A stretch of DNA of 64,000 bases, from NCBI RefSeq assembly GCF_014842925.1, contig NZ_JACYXJ010000007.1, forward strand, positions 124,001 to 188,000. The letters are read 5' to 3'. The translations under genes were made by a program, and so were the position numbers. Position 1 is the stretch's first letter. Every line of letters starts with the position of its first letter. Positions 47,499 through 55,782 of this stretch are shown here, piece by piece. Below the pieces are notes generated by a model. It did no database searches. It had not been told where the DNA came from and worked only from the letters and a program-made list of their open reading frames with translations. The stretch comes from Roseibium polysiphoniae (GTDB taxonomy: Bacteria; Pseudomonadota; Alphaproteobacteria; Rhizobiales; Stappiaceae).

Positions 47499-47508
47499 AA
47501 GCGCCCAG
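47483..47508. terminator. Hairpin over the stop of the Hsp70-like gene
   Basis: CTGGGCGCT, eight-base loop containing the TAG stop, AGCGCCCAG. No T-run follows, so efficiency as an intrinsic terminator is doubtful. It separates two converging genes only 15 bases apart. Confidence 0.4.
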
Positions 47509-47513
47509 TCTCA

Positions 47514-48944
47514 TCAGGCAAAGGCGCTGCGCAGCGCCGGAATGCGGGACAGCACTAGAATATCGAGGGCAAGCGCTACGATCAGCGCCAGTCCCGCCAG
47601 CGGGAATGCCAGCGACACAATCAGCATGGCCAGCATGGCCCCGCGCCAGTGCGGGCGATTTTCAGGTACACGTGGCGCAAAGAGACGAATAGCGCTCTTC
47701 GTCGGCCGGCGCATCCACCACATGACCACACCGCTGACCGACAGAAATATCACGGAGAGGCAGACGAATGTGTTCAAGACAAGGTTCCAAAGCCCCATAA
47801 GGCCCATATGGAACGGCGTTCCGACAGCCATTGCCTTGCCCGCCAGCGAGTAATCGGCAAAGGCGACGTTTGCCAGCACATTGCCGGTGTAGCGATCAAT
47901 GTGAACCGTTCTGTCGGAAAAGGGATCCTCGGCATCTGCGCTCATCGTATCCTGGTTGATCGTCCAGACGCCGTTCTCTCCACTGGGATAGGAAACCCGA
48001 TAGCGGGCGGTGAAGCCCAGCTCGTGTGCGAGAGCAGCAACGCTGTCGACAGTTACAGGCGCACCGCTCGCGATACTCGCAGTGCCCGCGTCTGAACCGG
48101 ATGCCGGCATAGGCGTCTGCTCCAGCGCCCAGGGCACGCCGGTGCGTGGCGCGTGGTTCATCGATGCATGGGTATCGTCCGAGAGAGGAATGTTGTCCCA
48201 TTTCTCGGCCGGGAAAGTGCTCCAAGCCTGCATGATCTTGCTACCCCAGACACCCGTCCAGGACATGCCGGTGATCAGGAAGAGCAGGAGGAAGACCGAG
48301 ACATAGACCCCGATGAAAGTGTGCAGGCTCAGCCAAAGCGCGCGCCCCGAGGTCTTCAAATTCGGCACAAAGGCATGCAGGAATGAACCGTCTCGCGGCC
48401 ACCAGAGATAGAGACCCGTGATGATCATCACGATGCTCAGGCCAGCGGCGATTTCAAGAAAGCGGTCCCCGGTGGTTCCCATCATCAGATCGCTGTGGAT
48501 GCCATCTGCAAAGTCGTACCAGCCACTGCGCCGAGGCCATGTATCGACCACTTCGCCCGTATATGGATTGACTGCGACCATACTCTGCGCGCCGTTGTCC
48601 GCCTTGACGCGAAAGACCGACGGGTTTTCAGGCCCCCTCGCCTTAAGCCATTCGACCATTTTGCTTCCAGGGATGGCAGAGAGCGCGTTGTCAGCCTGCT
48701 CCGAGACACTGAGCACAATTGCGTTCTGCTGAACCGGGATCTTGAGATAGCCGCCATCCCGGCCATCAAAATTACCGATGTACATCATCGTCAGACCAGT
48801 GATGGCCAGGATCGTCAGAAAGGGAATGACGAACAGGCCAGCATAAAAATGCCAGCGCCAGGCCGCCAGATAGAATGGAGATTTTATCGCCGCCGACGTC
48901 GCGGCTCTGACGGCCCCGACATCGTTTGGGTTTGAAGTAGACAT
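47514..48944 (-). CDS. PepSY-associated transmembrane protein
   Basis: A 476-residue inner-membrane protein of the PepSY_TM family. The first TM helix carries the typical WRWHFYAGLFVIPFLTIL. A PepSY-like periplasmic part follows, then HTFIGVYVSVFLLLFLITG, a second large periplasmic loop with a second PepSY-like repeat, and C-terminal helices with FHMGLMGLWNLVLN. Conserved His residues in the helices suggest heme b or redox function. Family members are linked to siderophore or metal uptake. Start 48944 has GGGAGAGGAA upstream, so the 19-codon extension is dropped. Confidence 0.87.
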   Translation of the reverse strand: MSTSNPNDVGAVRAATSAAIKSPFYLAAWRWHFYAGLFVIPFLTILAITGLTMMYIGNFDGRDGGYLKIPVQQNAIVLSVSEQADNALSAIPGSKMVEWLKARGPENPSVFRVKADNGAQSMVAVNPYTGEVVDTWPRRSGWYDFADGIHSDLMMGTTGDRFLEIAAGLSIVMIITGLYLWWPRDGSFLHAFVPNLKTSGRALWLSLHTFIGVYVSVFLLLFLITGMSWTGVWGSKIMQAWSTFPAEKWDNIPLSDDTHASMNHAPRTGVPWALEQTPMPASGSDAGTASIASGAPVTVDSVAALAHELGFTARYRVSYPSGENGVWTINQDTMSADAEDPFSDRTVHIDRYTGNVLANVAFADYSLAGKAMAVGTPFHMGLMGLWNLVLNTFVCLSVIFLSVSGVVMWWMRRPTKSAIRLFAPRVPENRPHWRGAMLAMLIVSLAFPLAGLALIVALALDILVLSRIPALRSAFA

Positions 48945-49023
48945 GTTGCTTTCCTCTCCCTGCATGCGTGGCAATGCCGCCACATGCTGGATTGACATCA
49001 AATTTCAAGTTTTGAATGGAATG

Positions 49024-49428
49024 TCAGATGGAAAGCGGGGGCGCTCGCGCGCCAACGCAGGGAACCGCAGCGGGATAGCAAACCGCCCTTTGGCCAGCAG
49101 GCCAAAAAATGCGTTCTGCGGCAAAAGAACTTTGAACAGAGAACCGCTCGACGGCCGCGATGTTCTGGCCGAGGGCAGAAAACGGGCACAGGCCAGAGAC
49201 CTGCTCCGTATCGTCGCCGTCTTCATCCGGAACGATTGCACCGTTCTCGTCAAGGGCCACTGATTGCAGTCCATCGGCGGTACAAATGACGACCGTGAAC
49301 TGCCCGTCGCTTGTAACCTCGGGCATAAAGCCAGAGGGGATCAGCAAGCCGAGCAGAAGCGGGAGCAGCGCCAAAATCTTGACGGCTGATTTCAACTCCC
49401 TCAGCACTTCTTGCAAACCCGACCGCAT
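49024..49428 (-). CDS. DUF2946-like exported protein
   Basis: A 134-residue protein. A hydrophobic segment near residues 15-33 is followed by PSGFMP and then VVICTADGLQSVALDENGAIV. A later CPFSAL resembles the Cys motif of DUF2946 proteins, which are often encoded near copper genes. It ends ARAPPLS, also typical. GGGGAA precedes the start. It lies 79 bases upstream of the PepSY gene on the same strand, so the pair may be one operon linked to metal handling; this is inference. Confidence 0.7.
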   Translation of the reverse strand: MRSGLQEVLRELKSAVKILALLPLLLGLLIPSGFMPEVTSDGQFTVVICTADGLQSVALDENGAIVPDEDGDDTEQVSGLCPFSALGQNIAAVERFSVQSSFAAERIFWPAGQRAVCYPAAVPCVGARAPPLSI

Positions 49429-49643
49429 CAACGACGTTCCCCAGTTGGTCTCCGGTTAGCCGAAGACCTCCAAGACTTCAATATCAAACAACGCCGCAGG
49501 TATTCAGCCGCCGTCACGCAGACAGCGGCCTCATACTTTTTCCTGTCGGATTCGAGGTTGATCCCCAGGAGCGGGTCCACTAGCTTGGCGCGACTAGACG
49601 GCGTCCATTTAAGGACTGAAAGCGATTCTGGTGACGGTTGACC
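49428..49643 (-). pseudogene. Possible small gene or gene remnant
   Basis: A frame starting MGQPSPESLSVLKW and running about 71 codons. The first 45 codons (for example KLVDPLLGINLESDRKKYEA) have the G/C-rich third positions of real genes here; the last 20 do not (TGT TTG ATA TTG ...). This pattern fits a decayed or frameshifted gene. I do not recognise the product. Confidence 0.25.
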
Positions 49644-49813
49644 CATTTCGGGGACCCAGTCCAGAGCTGTCGACGCAGAGTGTTCGCTCGACCTCCAAAT
49701 GGAAGCCGGGCGTTCGTATCTTGCGCCGCTTTCTCTCCCTTCGCGGCGCGATGAGTAAAAACGCAAAGTGGTGATACACCCCTGCGCGACAATGAAAGAG
49801 GGAGACGCCTTTC
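49429..49813. promoter_or_regulatory. Divergent region before the cobalamin operon
   Basis: About 385 bases between the DUF2946 gene and the first cob-operon gene. A hairpin GCGCCGC...GCGGCGC (49723-49749) lies 65 bases before the operon start. A 71-codon minus-strand frame occupies 49428-49643, listed separately. I searched by eye for a cobalamin riboswitch on the plus strand and saw no GCCACTG or B12-box combination. Confidence 0.4.
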
Positions 49814-50071
49814 ATGACGATGACTTCGATACGCCGGTCGGCTGCCTTTGTCTTGGGTACAACAATCGCCGGCGCGCCTAGTCTGGCGTTCGCGCATGTC
49901 GGGCATCTGGGCGAGCTTGCCGGGCACTCCCATTGGGTGGGCGTTGCCGCACTTGCCGGCGCGGCACTGGTCGCAGGCGTTGCGGCCCTCAAAGGCCGAC
50001 GGAAATCAGACGAAAGCGCTGACCAGCACCCGCAACCGGACAGTGATGGCGAAGCAGAGGCTGCACAATGA
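49814..50071 (+). CDS. Small membrane protein of the cob operon (DUF6732-like)
   Basis: An 85-residue protein. A signal peptide or first helix (residues about 8-27) ends in AFA, followed by HVGHLGELAGHSHWVG, rich in His, then a second hydrophobic helix (about 43-60) and an acidic tail. From memory it resembles the small proteins (DUF6732) next to cbiX in alphaproteobacterial cobalamin clusters. The His-rich segment may bind cobalt. Its stop overlaps the cbiX start. GGGAG precedes the start. Confidence 0.7.
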   Translation: MTMTSIRRSAAFVLGTTIAGAPSLAFAHVGHLGELAGHSHWVGVAALAGAALVAGVAALKGRRKSDESADQHPQPDSDGEAEAAQ

Positions 50072-51159
50072 CCGAAAAACTTGGCCTGATGATTTGCGGC
50101 CACGGCAGCCGCAACAAGGGCGCAGTCAGACAGTTTGCCCAGCTCGCAGAGGGGCTCAAGCAACGCTTTCCAAACTGGCCAGTTGAATATGGCTACCTGG
50201 AATTTGCCAATCCGGTCATCCACGACGGGCTCAACAATCTTCGCGAGGCTGGTTGCACACACGTGCTGGCTGTCCCGGGAATGCTGTTTGCAGCCGGTCA
50301 CGCAAAAAATGACATTCCCTCGGTCTTGAACACCTATCAGGCCCAGCATCCTGATATGAAAGTCACCTATGGGCGGGAGCTGGCTGTCGATGTCCGCATG
50401 ATCCAGGCTGCAGGCGCCAGAATCAAAGAGGCTCTCGACGCCGCCGAAAGCGACGTTCCCATGCACGAGACGATGCTGATGGTCGTGGGACGCGGTGCCT
50501 CGGACCCGGATGCTAACTCTAACGTCACCAAGATCACGCGACTGCTCTGGGAAGGTATGGGATTTGGCTGGGCAGAGACCTGCTATTCGGGTGTCACCTT
50601 TCCGCTCGTCGCGCCTGGCCTCGAACATGCAGCCAAGCTCGGATACAAGCGCATCGTCGTATTTCCGTATTTCCTCTTTACCGGCGTTTTGGTGCAGCGA
50701 ATTTATTCGAACACAGACGAAGTTGCGGCGAACCACCCAGACATCGAATTCCTGAAAGCCGGCTACCTGAATGATCATCCGCAAGTGATCAATACAATGG
50801 CCGACCGTGTGCAGGAAATCCTGCAAGGCGCCAATCTGATGAACTGCCAGATGTGCAAGTACCGGGAACAGGTGCTCGGCTTCGAAGCCGAGGTTGGTCT
50901 GGCCCAGGAAAGCCATCATCATCATGTTGAAGGCCTTGGCGCAGAAGCCGAGTGCAAGCTATGTGACGAACTTTGTACCGGCGCCTGCGAAGAAAAGGTG
51001 CGCGCTGCCGCTCACCATCATCATGACCATGCTCATCACGACCACGAGCACTCGCATGATCATGCCCATTCTCACGATCATGAACACGACCACCACCATC
51101 ACCCTTATCCGCACGCGGACCACCCTCTCGGTCCCAAGTCCATGGACAAAAAGGGGTGA
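50068..51159 (+). CDS. cbiX: Sirohydrochlorin cobaltochelatase CbiX, long form
   Basis: A 363-residue chelatase that inserts Co into sirohydrochlorin. Two CbiX-type halves cover residues about 1-245; ICGHGSRNKGAV carries the first active-site His and MLFAAGHAKNDIP the second. The motif MNCQMCKYR is the M-x-C-x2-C type linked to an iron-sulfur cluster in long CbiX proteins, and KLCDELCTGACEEK adds four more Cys. The last 60 residues are very His-rich (HHHHDHAHHDHEHSHDHAH) and probably hold cobalt. It marks the early-cobalt pathway. Confidence 0.93.
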   Translation: MTEKLGLMICGHGSRNKGAVRQFAQLAEGLKQRFPNWPVEYGYLEFANPVIHDGLNNLREAGCTHVLAVPGMLFAAGHAKNDIPSVLNTYQAQHPDMKVTYGRELAVDVRMIQAAGARIKEALDAAESDVPMHETMLMVVGRGASDPDANSNVTKITRLLWEGMGFGWAETCYSGVTFPLVAPGLEHAAKLGYKRIVVFPYFLFTGVLVQRIYSNTDEVAANHPDIEFLKAGYLNDHPQVINTMADRVQEILQGANLMNCQMCKYREQVLGFEAEVGLAQESHHHHVEGLGAEAECKLCDELCTGACEEKVRAAAHHHHDHAHHDHEHSHDHAHSHDHEHDHHHHPYPHADHPLGPKSMDKKG

Positions 51160-51827
51160 GCGAACTTTCGACTAACGGCCCGCGCTATTGTTATGAGCAC
51201 GATCCTTCAGCGATCTATCGGCAATCCTTTGCAACAGTGCGTGCAGAGGCTGCACTCTACCGTCTGCCAAAACAAATAGAACCGGTCGCAATCCGTTTGA
51301 TCCACGCTTGTGGGATGACGGATATTGTCGATGATCTGATGTTTTCCGAAGATGCCGTCGAGGCGGGACAAGCTGCGCTGTCGGACGGCGCACCGATCCT
51401 GACAGACGTGGAAATGGTCACGCATGGCATCATCCGATCCAGATTGACAGCCGGCAATGAGGTCCTTTGTAGGCTGAATGACACCCGCGTCTCAGCTCTT
51501 GCCGGCGAATTGGCGACCACACGGTCTGCCGCCGCCGTTGAACTTTGGCGTGACACGCTGGAGGGTGCTGTCGTCGCAATTGGCAATGCTCCGACAGCCC
51601 TGTTCCATCTGCTTGAAACAATTGCCGACGGAGGACCTAGGCCAGCGTTGATCCTCGGCTTTCCTGTCGGGTTCGTAGGCGCTGCCGAATCCAAGGACGC
51701 GCTTGCTGAAAATCCGTTTTCCTTGCCTTATCTGGCAATCAAGGGCCGGCGCGGCGGATCCGCCATGGCAGCCGCGGCGGTGAATGCACTTGCGGCCGGT
51801 CTGCCGGAGGAAACCGTCCATGGTTGA
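51156..51827 (+). CDS. cobH: Precorrin-8X methylmutase (CobH/CbiC)
   Basis: A 223-residue enzyme that moves the methyl group from C11 to C12 to give hydrogenobyrinic or cobyrinic acid. The catalytic His is in RLIHACGMTD. AGNEVLCRLND and the PVGFVGAAESKDAL segment are typical. The start is a GTG overlapping the cbiX stop (GTGA). The stop overlaps the next small gene. Confidence 0.94.
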   Translation: MSELSTNGPRYCYEHDPSAIYRQSFATVRAEAALYRLPKQIEPVAIRLIHACGMTDIVDDLMFSEDAVEAGQAALSDGAPILTDVEMVTHGIIRSRLTAGNEVLCRLNDTRVSALAGELATTRSAAAVELWRDTLEGAVVAIGNAPTALFHLLETIADGGPRPALILGFPVGFVGAAESKDALAENPFSLPYLAIKGRRGGSAMAAAAVNALAAGLPEETVHG

Positions 51828-52038
51828 GGCCCCCAAGAAGCCCGGACGTCTTTCGACCGGCCGCAACAAGGCCCTGCGATCTCGCGGGTTTTTATCTCAT
51901 GGCAGCTCGGCATCTCAACAGGACGCAAAGCCCAAACGCTCAAGCGGAACGCTGCGCCACGGTGAAGTGAACGACGCCTCGCCACGCGAACTGGACGCGC
52001 CCAAGCCGCGCCGCCCGTATTCGTTGGACGAAAAATGA
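51820..52038 (+). CDS. Small basic protein inside the cob operon
   Basis: A 72-residue protein I do not recognise. It is rich in Lys, Arg, Ser and Pro (KKPGRLSTGRNKALRSRG, later DAPKPRRPYSLDEK) and has no hydrophobic helix or Cys. It begins at ATG 51820 with GGAGG ten bases before, overlaps the cobH stop, and its own stop overlaps the cobL start (ATGA). The coupling on both sides supports a real gene. The strongly basic, disordered look suggests binding to an acidic or nucleic-acid partner; function unknown. Confidence 0.65.
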   Translation: MVEAPKKPGRLSTGRNKALRSRGFLSHGSSASQQDAKPKRSSGTLRHGEVNDASPRELDAPKPRRPYSLDEK

Positions 52039-53249
52039 CTGCTCCCTGGCTTTCCCTGATCGGAATTGGCGAAGATGGCAACCTGTCCGAGGCGGCAAGA
52101 GGTCTTCTGGCAAATGCGAAGGTTGTCTATGGCAGCGAGCGTCACTTTGCACTTGGAGGCGTTTTCGACGGCGAGAAAAGAACCTGGCCAAACCCCTTTT
52201 CAAACGTCTACGACGAGCTCAAAGCCCTTGCCGGGATACCCGTTGTGATTCTGGCGACCGGAGATCCGCAATGGTACGGCATCGGCTCGACCCTTGTTCG
52301 CCGCTTTGCCCGCGAAGAAATGCAGATCTTTACGGTCCCGTCTGCGTTCCAGCTCGCCGCCTCCCGAATGCATTGGCCAGTGCAAGATGTTGACTGCATT
52401 TCGCTACACGGGCGGCCCGTCGAAAACCTGCGCTGCTTTCTCTATCCCGGCGCACGCATCCTCGCCCTGACAAGCAACGCAGAAACGCCGCAACGCGTCG
52501 CCGACATCCTGGCTGACGCGGGTTTCGGTCGGACACGGATGACCGTTCTCGAACATCTGGGTGGCACGGAAGAACGAATCGTTTCTTCGACAGCGGAAAA
52601 TTGGCAAGCAGACGTCACCGACTTCCATACGCTTGCGCTGGAGGTGACAGCCGATCAGGGAACGCGTTTTCTGCCGCGCACGCCTGGGCTCCCTGATGAC
52701 GCTTTTCGCCACGACGGCAAGATGACCAAACGCGAGGTGAGGGCGACGACACTCGCGGCCCTGATGCCGCATCCCGGCGCGCTTCTTTGGGACATCGGCG
52801 CCGGCTGTGGCTCGATCGGAATTGAATGGATGCGCGCGGCACGAAACGCCAAGGCAATCGGCCTCGAACCGCATGCGGAGCGGCGGGCGATGGCATTGGG
52901 GAACGCTCTCGCACTAGGTGTCGCCGGGCTGGAAATAAGAGACGCCTGCGCTCCGGAAGCGCTTGATGACCTTCCTCAACCCGACGCAATCTTCATCGGC
53001 GGCGGGCTGACAACAGACGGTATCATTGACGTCTGCCATAACGCGCTCCAACCCGGAGGGCGGCTGGTGGCAAATGCTGTGACGCTCGAAGGCGAAGCCT
53101 TTTTGCTGCGCGCGCGGCAACATTTCGGCGGGGAACTCAGCCGCATATCAATCCAGCGCGCAAGCCCTGTCGGTGACCTGACCGGATGGCGACCATTGAT
53201 GCCAGTAACCCAATGGGCCTTGGTGAAAGGGAGCCAGACATCCTTATGA
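52035..53249 (+). CDS. cobL: Precorrin-6Y methyltransferase/decarboxylase (CbiE-CbiT)
   Basis: A 404-residue bifunctional enzyme that methylates C5 and C15 and decarboxylates C12. Residues about 1-205 are the CbiE tetrapyrrole methylase (IGIGEDGNLSEAA, VVILATGDPQWYGIG). Residues about 206-404 are the CbiT class I methylase (KMTKREVRATTLAAL, then LLWDIGAGCGSIGIEW). It overlaps the neighbours on both sides by ATGA junctions. Confidence 0.94.
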   Translation: MTAPWLSLIGIGEDGNLSEAARGLLANAKVVYGSERHFALGGVFDGEKRTWPNPFSNVYDELKALAGIPVVILATGDPQWYGIGSTLVRRFAREEMQIFTVPSAFQLAASRMHWPVQDVDCISLHGRPVENLRCFLYPGARILALTSNAETPQRVADILADAGFGRTRMTVLEHLGGTEERIVSSTAENWQADVTDFHTLALEVTADQGTRFLPRTPGLPDDAFRHDGKMTKREVRATTLAALMPHPGALLWDIGAGCGSIGIEWMRAARNAKAIGLEPHAERRAMALGNALALGVAGLEIRDACAPEALDDLPQPDAIFIGGGLTTDGIIDVCHNALQPGGRLVANAVTLEGEAFLLRARQHFGGELSRISIQRASPVGDLTGWRPLMPVTQWALVKGSQTSL

Positions 53250-53971
53250 GCGGAACCCTCTATGGCATCGGCCTTGGTCCAGGTGATCCCGAGTTGATGA
53301 CCCTGAAAGCCCACCGACTGATCACGGCGGCGCAAGTCATCGCTTATCCGGCGCCTGACACCGGGCCCAGCTTTGCGCGATCCATCGCTGCGGAGTTCAT
53401 TCCGCAGAATGTGCGCGAGATCCCCATCGTGGTGCCGATGCGGGTTGACCGCTTCCCGGCTCAACAGATCTACGACAAGGCAGCGCTTGAGATCGCTCAA
53501 GTGCTTGAGGGTGGCACGGACGTCGTGGTTCTTTGTGAGGGAGATCCGTTCTTCTACGGCTCATTCATGTATCTGTTCGAACGGCTGTCAGGTCGCTTTG
53601 TGTGTGAAGTGGTGCCGGGAGTAACCTCACTGACGGCTTGCGCTGCCCAACTGCAGCGTCCCCTGACAAGCCGTACAGATGTCTTGACCGTGATACCTGG
53701 GCCTCTCTCTGACGAAGACATCCGGTGCCGTATCGAAGACGCCCAGGCGGTCGCGATCATGAAGGTCGGACGACACCTGCCCCGGCTCAAAGCGCTGCTC
53801 GAGGAGCTTGGTCTTCTTGAGCAAGCCGGTTATGTCGAGCGCGCCAGCCTGCCGGAGCAAAAGGTCTCCCGGCTGGCGGATCTCGACTGCGAAACTGCCC
53901 CCTATTTCTCCATGATCCTCATCTACAAGGGAGACGAAGCGTGGACGCTTCCCCCATCGTTCTCGTCCTGA
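53246..53971 (+). CDS. cobI: Precorrin-2 C20-methyltransferase
   Basis: A 241-residue tetrapyrrole methylase. It has GIGLGPGDPELMTLKA at the N terminus, VVVLCEGDPFFYGSF near residue 92 and VVPGVTSLTACAA near 125. These are the hallmarks of CobI/CbiL. Start 53246 overlaps the cobL stop (ATGA); a 20-codon longer frame is dropped. The 3' end overlaps the next gene by 31 bases. Confidence 0.93.
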   Translation: MSGTLYGIGLGPGDPELMTLKAHRLITAAQVIAYPAPDTGPSFARSIAAEFIPQNVREIPIVVPMRVDRFPAQQIYDKAALEIAQVLEGGTDVVVLCEGDPFFYGSFMYLFERLSGRFVCEVVPGVTSLTACAAQLQRPLTSRTDVLTVIPGPLSDEDIRCRIEDAQAVAIMKVGRHLPRLKALLEELGLLEQAGYVERASLPEQKVSRLADLDCETAPYFSMILIYKGDEAWTLPPSFSS

Positions 53972-55782
53972 ACTCCGTCGGCCTCGAGACCGCGCAGCGA
54001 ATAGAAGCCAGTCTTCCAGGTGCCGCAATTCACGGATTGGCCGGTCGGATCCGTGCCGCGGATACGCTATTCAGTGAAACTGTCGATCACATCAGAATGC
54101 TGTTCAGCGCCGGACATCCCATTATTGGCGTTTGCGCCAGCGGTATTCTGATCAGGGCTCTTGCTCCGCTTCTGTCGGACAAACGCAGTGAACCTCCTGT
54201 CCTCGCCATTTCCGAAGACGGGGCCAGCGTTGTTCCGCTGCTTGGTGGCCATAGAGGCGCGAATGATCTTGCGCGGCAGCTTGCTGTCGCCCTTTCTGGT
54301 CATGCCGCAGTGACGACAGCCGGAGACACGGCGCTTGGGGTCGCCCTGGATACGCCGCCATCCGGATGGACATTGAGCAATCCGAAAGACGCCAAGCCTG
54401 TCATGGCGGAGCTGCTCTCCGGCGCTTCCGTTCGCATAGAAGGAACGGCTCCATGGCTTGAAGCCGCAGATCTTCCGCAGTCTCCTACTGCACCGATCAC
54501 CCTTGTCTCGACAGAAGCTCCGGATGCCGGCTCGCCGACCCGCCTCGTGTACCATCCCAAAACCCACGTCATCGGCGTGGGGTGCGCCCGAGGCTGTGAA
54601 CCGGCTGAACTGATTGAGCTGGTCACAACGGCGCTCGAAGCTGCGGGGATTGCAAGAGGCAGCATCGCCTGCGTCGCCAGTCTGGATCTCAAGGCAGATG
54701 AGCCGGCAATGAACGCGCTTGCCGCATCCCTTGACGTGCCGTTCCGGGTCTTTCCGGCCGATCGGCTCGACGCTGAAACGCCCAGGCTGAAAAACCCCTC
54801 CGATGTCGTCTTCAAAGAGGTCGGATGTCATGGCGTCAGCGAAGGTGCCGCTCTTGCCAGCGTTGGGCCCGAAGGCGTTCTGGTGGTCGAAAAGCAAAAG
54901 ACCGAAAATGCAACCGTTGCCATCGCCCGCGCACCCTCCCCGGTCGACCCAGCAGACACGGGCCGGCCACGCGGCCATTTGTCGGTCATTGGTATCGGCC
55001 CGGGGGCAGATGACTGGCGAACGCCCGAAGCGACGCGGCTTCTGGCAGAGGCACAAGATGTGGTCGGCTACTCGCTCTACCTTGAAATCGTGGCCGCTCA
55101 CATCACCGGCAAAACCCATCACAACTTTCCGCTAGGTGCAGAACAGGACCGGGTCCGGTTCGCTCTTGAGCGCGCGGGTGAGGGTCACAACGTCGCCCTG
55201 GTGTGTTCCGGCGACTCCGGCATTTATGCCATGGGTGCCCTCGTCTATGAACTTCTGGACCGGGGTATTGAAAACGGCGGCGTATCTGATGCCGCACGAC
55301 GTGTCTCCATCATCAACGCTCCTGGCATATCCGCACTTCAGGCCGCCGCCGCGCGCATTGGCGCGCCGCTCGGGCACGACTTCTGCGCAATCTCGCTTTC
55401 CGATTTGCTCACACCGTGGGAATCGATCGAAAAGCGCCTGAAAGCGGCGGCAGAAGGCGATTTCGTGATCGCTTTCTACAATCCCGTTTCCAAGCGGCGG
55501 CGTACCCAGCTGGCGGCAGCGCGGGAAATTTTGTTGAAGCACCGCCCCGCAGATACACCAGTTGTGCTCGGCTTCAATCTCGGGCGACCAGAAGAAACAG
55601 TCCGTGTCACAACCTTAGAAGCACTCACCGTGGACGAAGTTGACATGTTGACCACAGTGCTCGTCGGTTCATCCAACAGCCGCGCTGTTGTGCGTGGTGA
55701 CGGCAAACCATTTGTCTACACGCCGCGCGGCTACGCCAAGCGGATCGATGCGCCCAGCGAAGCGACAGGAGAGGTTGCATGA
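53941..55782 (+). CDS. cobJ: CbiG-CobJ fusion protein
   Basis: A 613-residue fusion. Residues 1-340 are CbiG (VGVCASGILIRALAPLL, then ISEDGASVVPLLGGHRGAN; a C-terminal CobE-like part with GVGCARGCEPAELI). CbiG opens ring A with loss of acetaldehyde in the cobalt-early route. Residues about 344-600 are the CobJ/CbiH C17-methyltransferase (LSVIGIGPGADDWRTPEA, then VALVCSGDSGIYAMG). The GTG start lies within the cobI 3' end. Fusions of this pair are known; it channels two consecutive steps. Confidence 0.92.
   Translation: MDASPIVLVLNSVGLETAQRIEASLPGAAIHGLAGRIRAADTLFSETVDHIRMLFSAGHPIIGVCASGILIRALAPLLSDKRSEPPVLAISEDGASVVPLLGGHRGANDLARQLAVALSGHAAVTTAGDTALGVALDTPPSGWTLSNPKDAKPVMAELLSGASVRIEGTAPWLEAADLPQSPTAPITLVSTEAPDAGSPTRLVYHPKTHVIGVGCARGCEPAELIELVTTALEAAGIARGSIACVASLDLKADEPAMNALAASLDVPFRVFPADRLDAETPRLKNPSDVVFKEVGCHGVSEGAALASVGPEGVLVVEKQKTENATVAIARAPSPVDPADTGRPRGHLSVIGIGPGADDWRTPEATRLLAEAQDVVGYSLYLEIVAAHITGKTHHNFPLGAEQDRVRFALERAGEGHNVALVCSGDSGIYAMGALVYELLDRGIENGGVSDAARRVSIINAPGISALQAAAARIGAPLGHDFCAISLSDLLTPWESIEKRLKAAAEGDFVIAFYNPVSKRRRTQLAAAREILLKHRPADTPVVLGFNLGRPEETVRVTTLEALTVDEVDMLTTVLVGSSNSRAVVRGDGKPFVYTPRGYAKRIDAPSEATGEVA

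Noticed and set aside
49445-49475. On the minus strand ACCGGAGACC resembles the B12 box of a cobalamin riboswitch.
   Set aside because: No other conserved riboswitch parts were found around it, and it lies before the DUF2946 gene inside a coding-like frame; judged to be chance.
49609-50925. A 438-codon open frame on the minus strand.
   Set aside because: It is antisense to cbiX and the small cob-operon protein, both with clear family motifs, and has no recognisable content.
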